Position numbers and translations under genes: made by a program
Shown here: positions 63,390 to 64,000 of the stretch, one piece after another
How positions within the stretch are numbered: the first letter of the stretch is position 1
Layout of the letters: each line of letters starts with the position of its first letter
Source of the DNA: Maritimibacter alkaliphilus HTCC2654
Lineage (GTDB): Bacteria; Pseudomonadota; Alphaproteobacteria; Rhodobacterales; Rhodobacteraceae
Reading direction: 5' to 3'
DNA length: 64,000 bases
NCBI RefSeq assembly: GCF_000152805.1
Contig: NZ_CH902578.1
Location: 2,533,163-2,597,162 of the forward strand
The notes under the pieces: generated by a model
Databases searched by the model: none
What the model saw: only the letters and a program-made list of their open reading frames with translations
What the model was told of the DNA's origin: nothing

Positions 63390-64000
63390 TTGGCCATGGG
63401 TGGAGTTCTTGCCGCCCCGACGCTGGCCCAGAAACCGTGGTATTGCCGATGGCTAAGGGGGCCGGTGGGTGTTTTTGGCCGGATGGAAACTTGGTTATGC
63501 TCTGCCCAGAGGATCAGATCCGAACCTACGTTCGTCCGTCGGGGGTCCGAGATCGCGCCTGCGGGATCCACGGGTCACGTCCATGCGGCTATCACAACTT
63601 GAGGGGCTGGGCTGTTCGGCGATCTGGCGCAGGGCGCGTAATTCACCATCGTTGCCCAGGCGCGGACCTGGTGACCTGGCGCGGCGGGTGGTGATCCGAC
63701 CGCTATCATGGTGCGGGGGAACGCCGGGATCGAAAGCGGCGCGGACCTTGCCGGCAAGAAGATCGCCGTGACCGCGCCGGGGCAGATCCTCGACATGATC
63801 GTTAACGAATACATCGCGCAATCGGGCGTGAACCCGGAGGACGTGACCAAGGTGGGCATGGCCCCGCCTGATATGGTCCCCGCGCTGACCAACGGATCGG
63901 TCGACGCGGCGATCATGATCGACCCGTTCCAGTCCATCGCGCTGGGCGGCGGCACCGTCACGCGGCTTGTCCGTGCGTCCGAGGTGATGCCGGGCACCTC
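63390..64000 (+). pseudogene. Broken ABC-type solute-binding protein (NMT1/taurine-like), right end cut by window
   Basis: One frame from about 63390 to the window edge reads as a periplasmic solute-binding protein but contains stops at 63600-63602 (TGA), 63639-63641 (TAA) and 63672-63674 (TGA). Before the first stop, LAMGGVLAAPTLAQ looks like the end of a signal peptide and IAPAGSTGHVHAAIT like the family's ligand-contact strand; between stops FTIVAQART and PGAAGGDPTAIMVR are in phase. After 63708 an unbroken run (GADLAGKKIAVTAPGQILDM; GSVDAAIMIDPFQSIALGGG) continues to the end. A shortened protein could start at ATG 63708. The specificity (taurine, nitrate, thiamine precursor) is not determined. 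Confidence 0.7.

Noticed and set aside
1..64000. CRISPR arrays, insertion sequences, prophage or toxin-antitoxin loci
   Set aside because: No regularly spaced repeats, transposase-like proteins, phage genes or paired small toxin/antitoxin genes were visible by reading.

Overview
This is a GC-rich, gene-dense stretch of an alphaproteobacterial chromosome, most likely from the Rhodobacterales (Roseobacter/Rhodobacter group). The evidence is the gene order maf-aroE-coaE-dnaQ / rho-mnmE-mnmG-rsmG-parA-parB-hemW-rdgB-rph-hrcA-grpE, the secB-fxsA-timA-mltA-smr block, TTGNNN-17-TATATC promoters, and protein details such as MnmG beginning MFHVEH. I see no tRNA, rRNA, CRISPR array or insertion sequence. 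Nearly everything is core genome with short intergenic gaps and many 1-, 4- or 8-base gene overlaps.

Layout. Positions 1-6.0 kb hold a cell-surface polysaccharide group: the start of a glycosyltransferase-like gene, a GT1-type glycosyltransferase, galU, a GT2-type glycosyltransferase, cysQ, an ABC-2 export permease and a secreted SH3 protein. From 6.0 to 19.6 kb come alkB, dnaK-dnaJ, radC, a phosphate-binding-like/OmpA fusion, a membrane-anchored protein of unknown role, secA, a parvulin, argJ and mutT. From 19.8 to 25.2 kb, on the minus strand, lies the rimP-nusA-ylxR-infB operon behind a leader with a terminator-like hairpin. From 25.4 to 38 kb come an exonuclease/ATP-dependent DNA ligase pair, two methyltransferases, pip, ubiG, hslVU, a capsule-synthesis-like protein, hemH, comF, grxC, a nitrilase-family amidase and a MarR regulator. 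From 37.5 to 44.2 kb are secB, idi, fxsA, timA, mltA, smr and the minus-strand maf-aroE-coaE-dnaQ operon.

The 526-base gap at 44206-44731, between maf and rho, sits where alphaproteobacterial gene order places the replication origin. It has DnaA-box-like sequences and a pyrimidine/AT-rich tract. To its right, rho-mnmE-mnmG-rsmG-parA-parB run away from it. Two parS sites lie in the first codons of mnmG (15/16) and rsmG (16/16), so the window appears to contain an origin and centromere region: parA, parB, parS and a candidate oriC.

From 51.5 to 64 kb come hemW-rdgB-rph, hrcA-grpE, mutS, galE, maeB, a PfkB kinase, a small secreted DUF7282-like protein and, at the right edge, a solute-binding-protein gene broken by three in-frame stop codons.

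The most interesting signals are regulatory or structural rather than new enzymes: the rimP leader, a perfect 10-bp hairpin around the radC start codon, the candidate oriC, parS sites written into coding sequence, four convergent gene pairs whose stop codons interlock in a CTAR tetranucleotide, and two decayed gene remnants. I found no convincing new multi-gene system.
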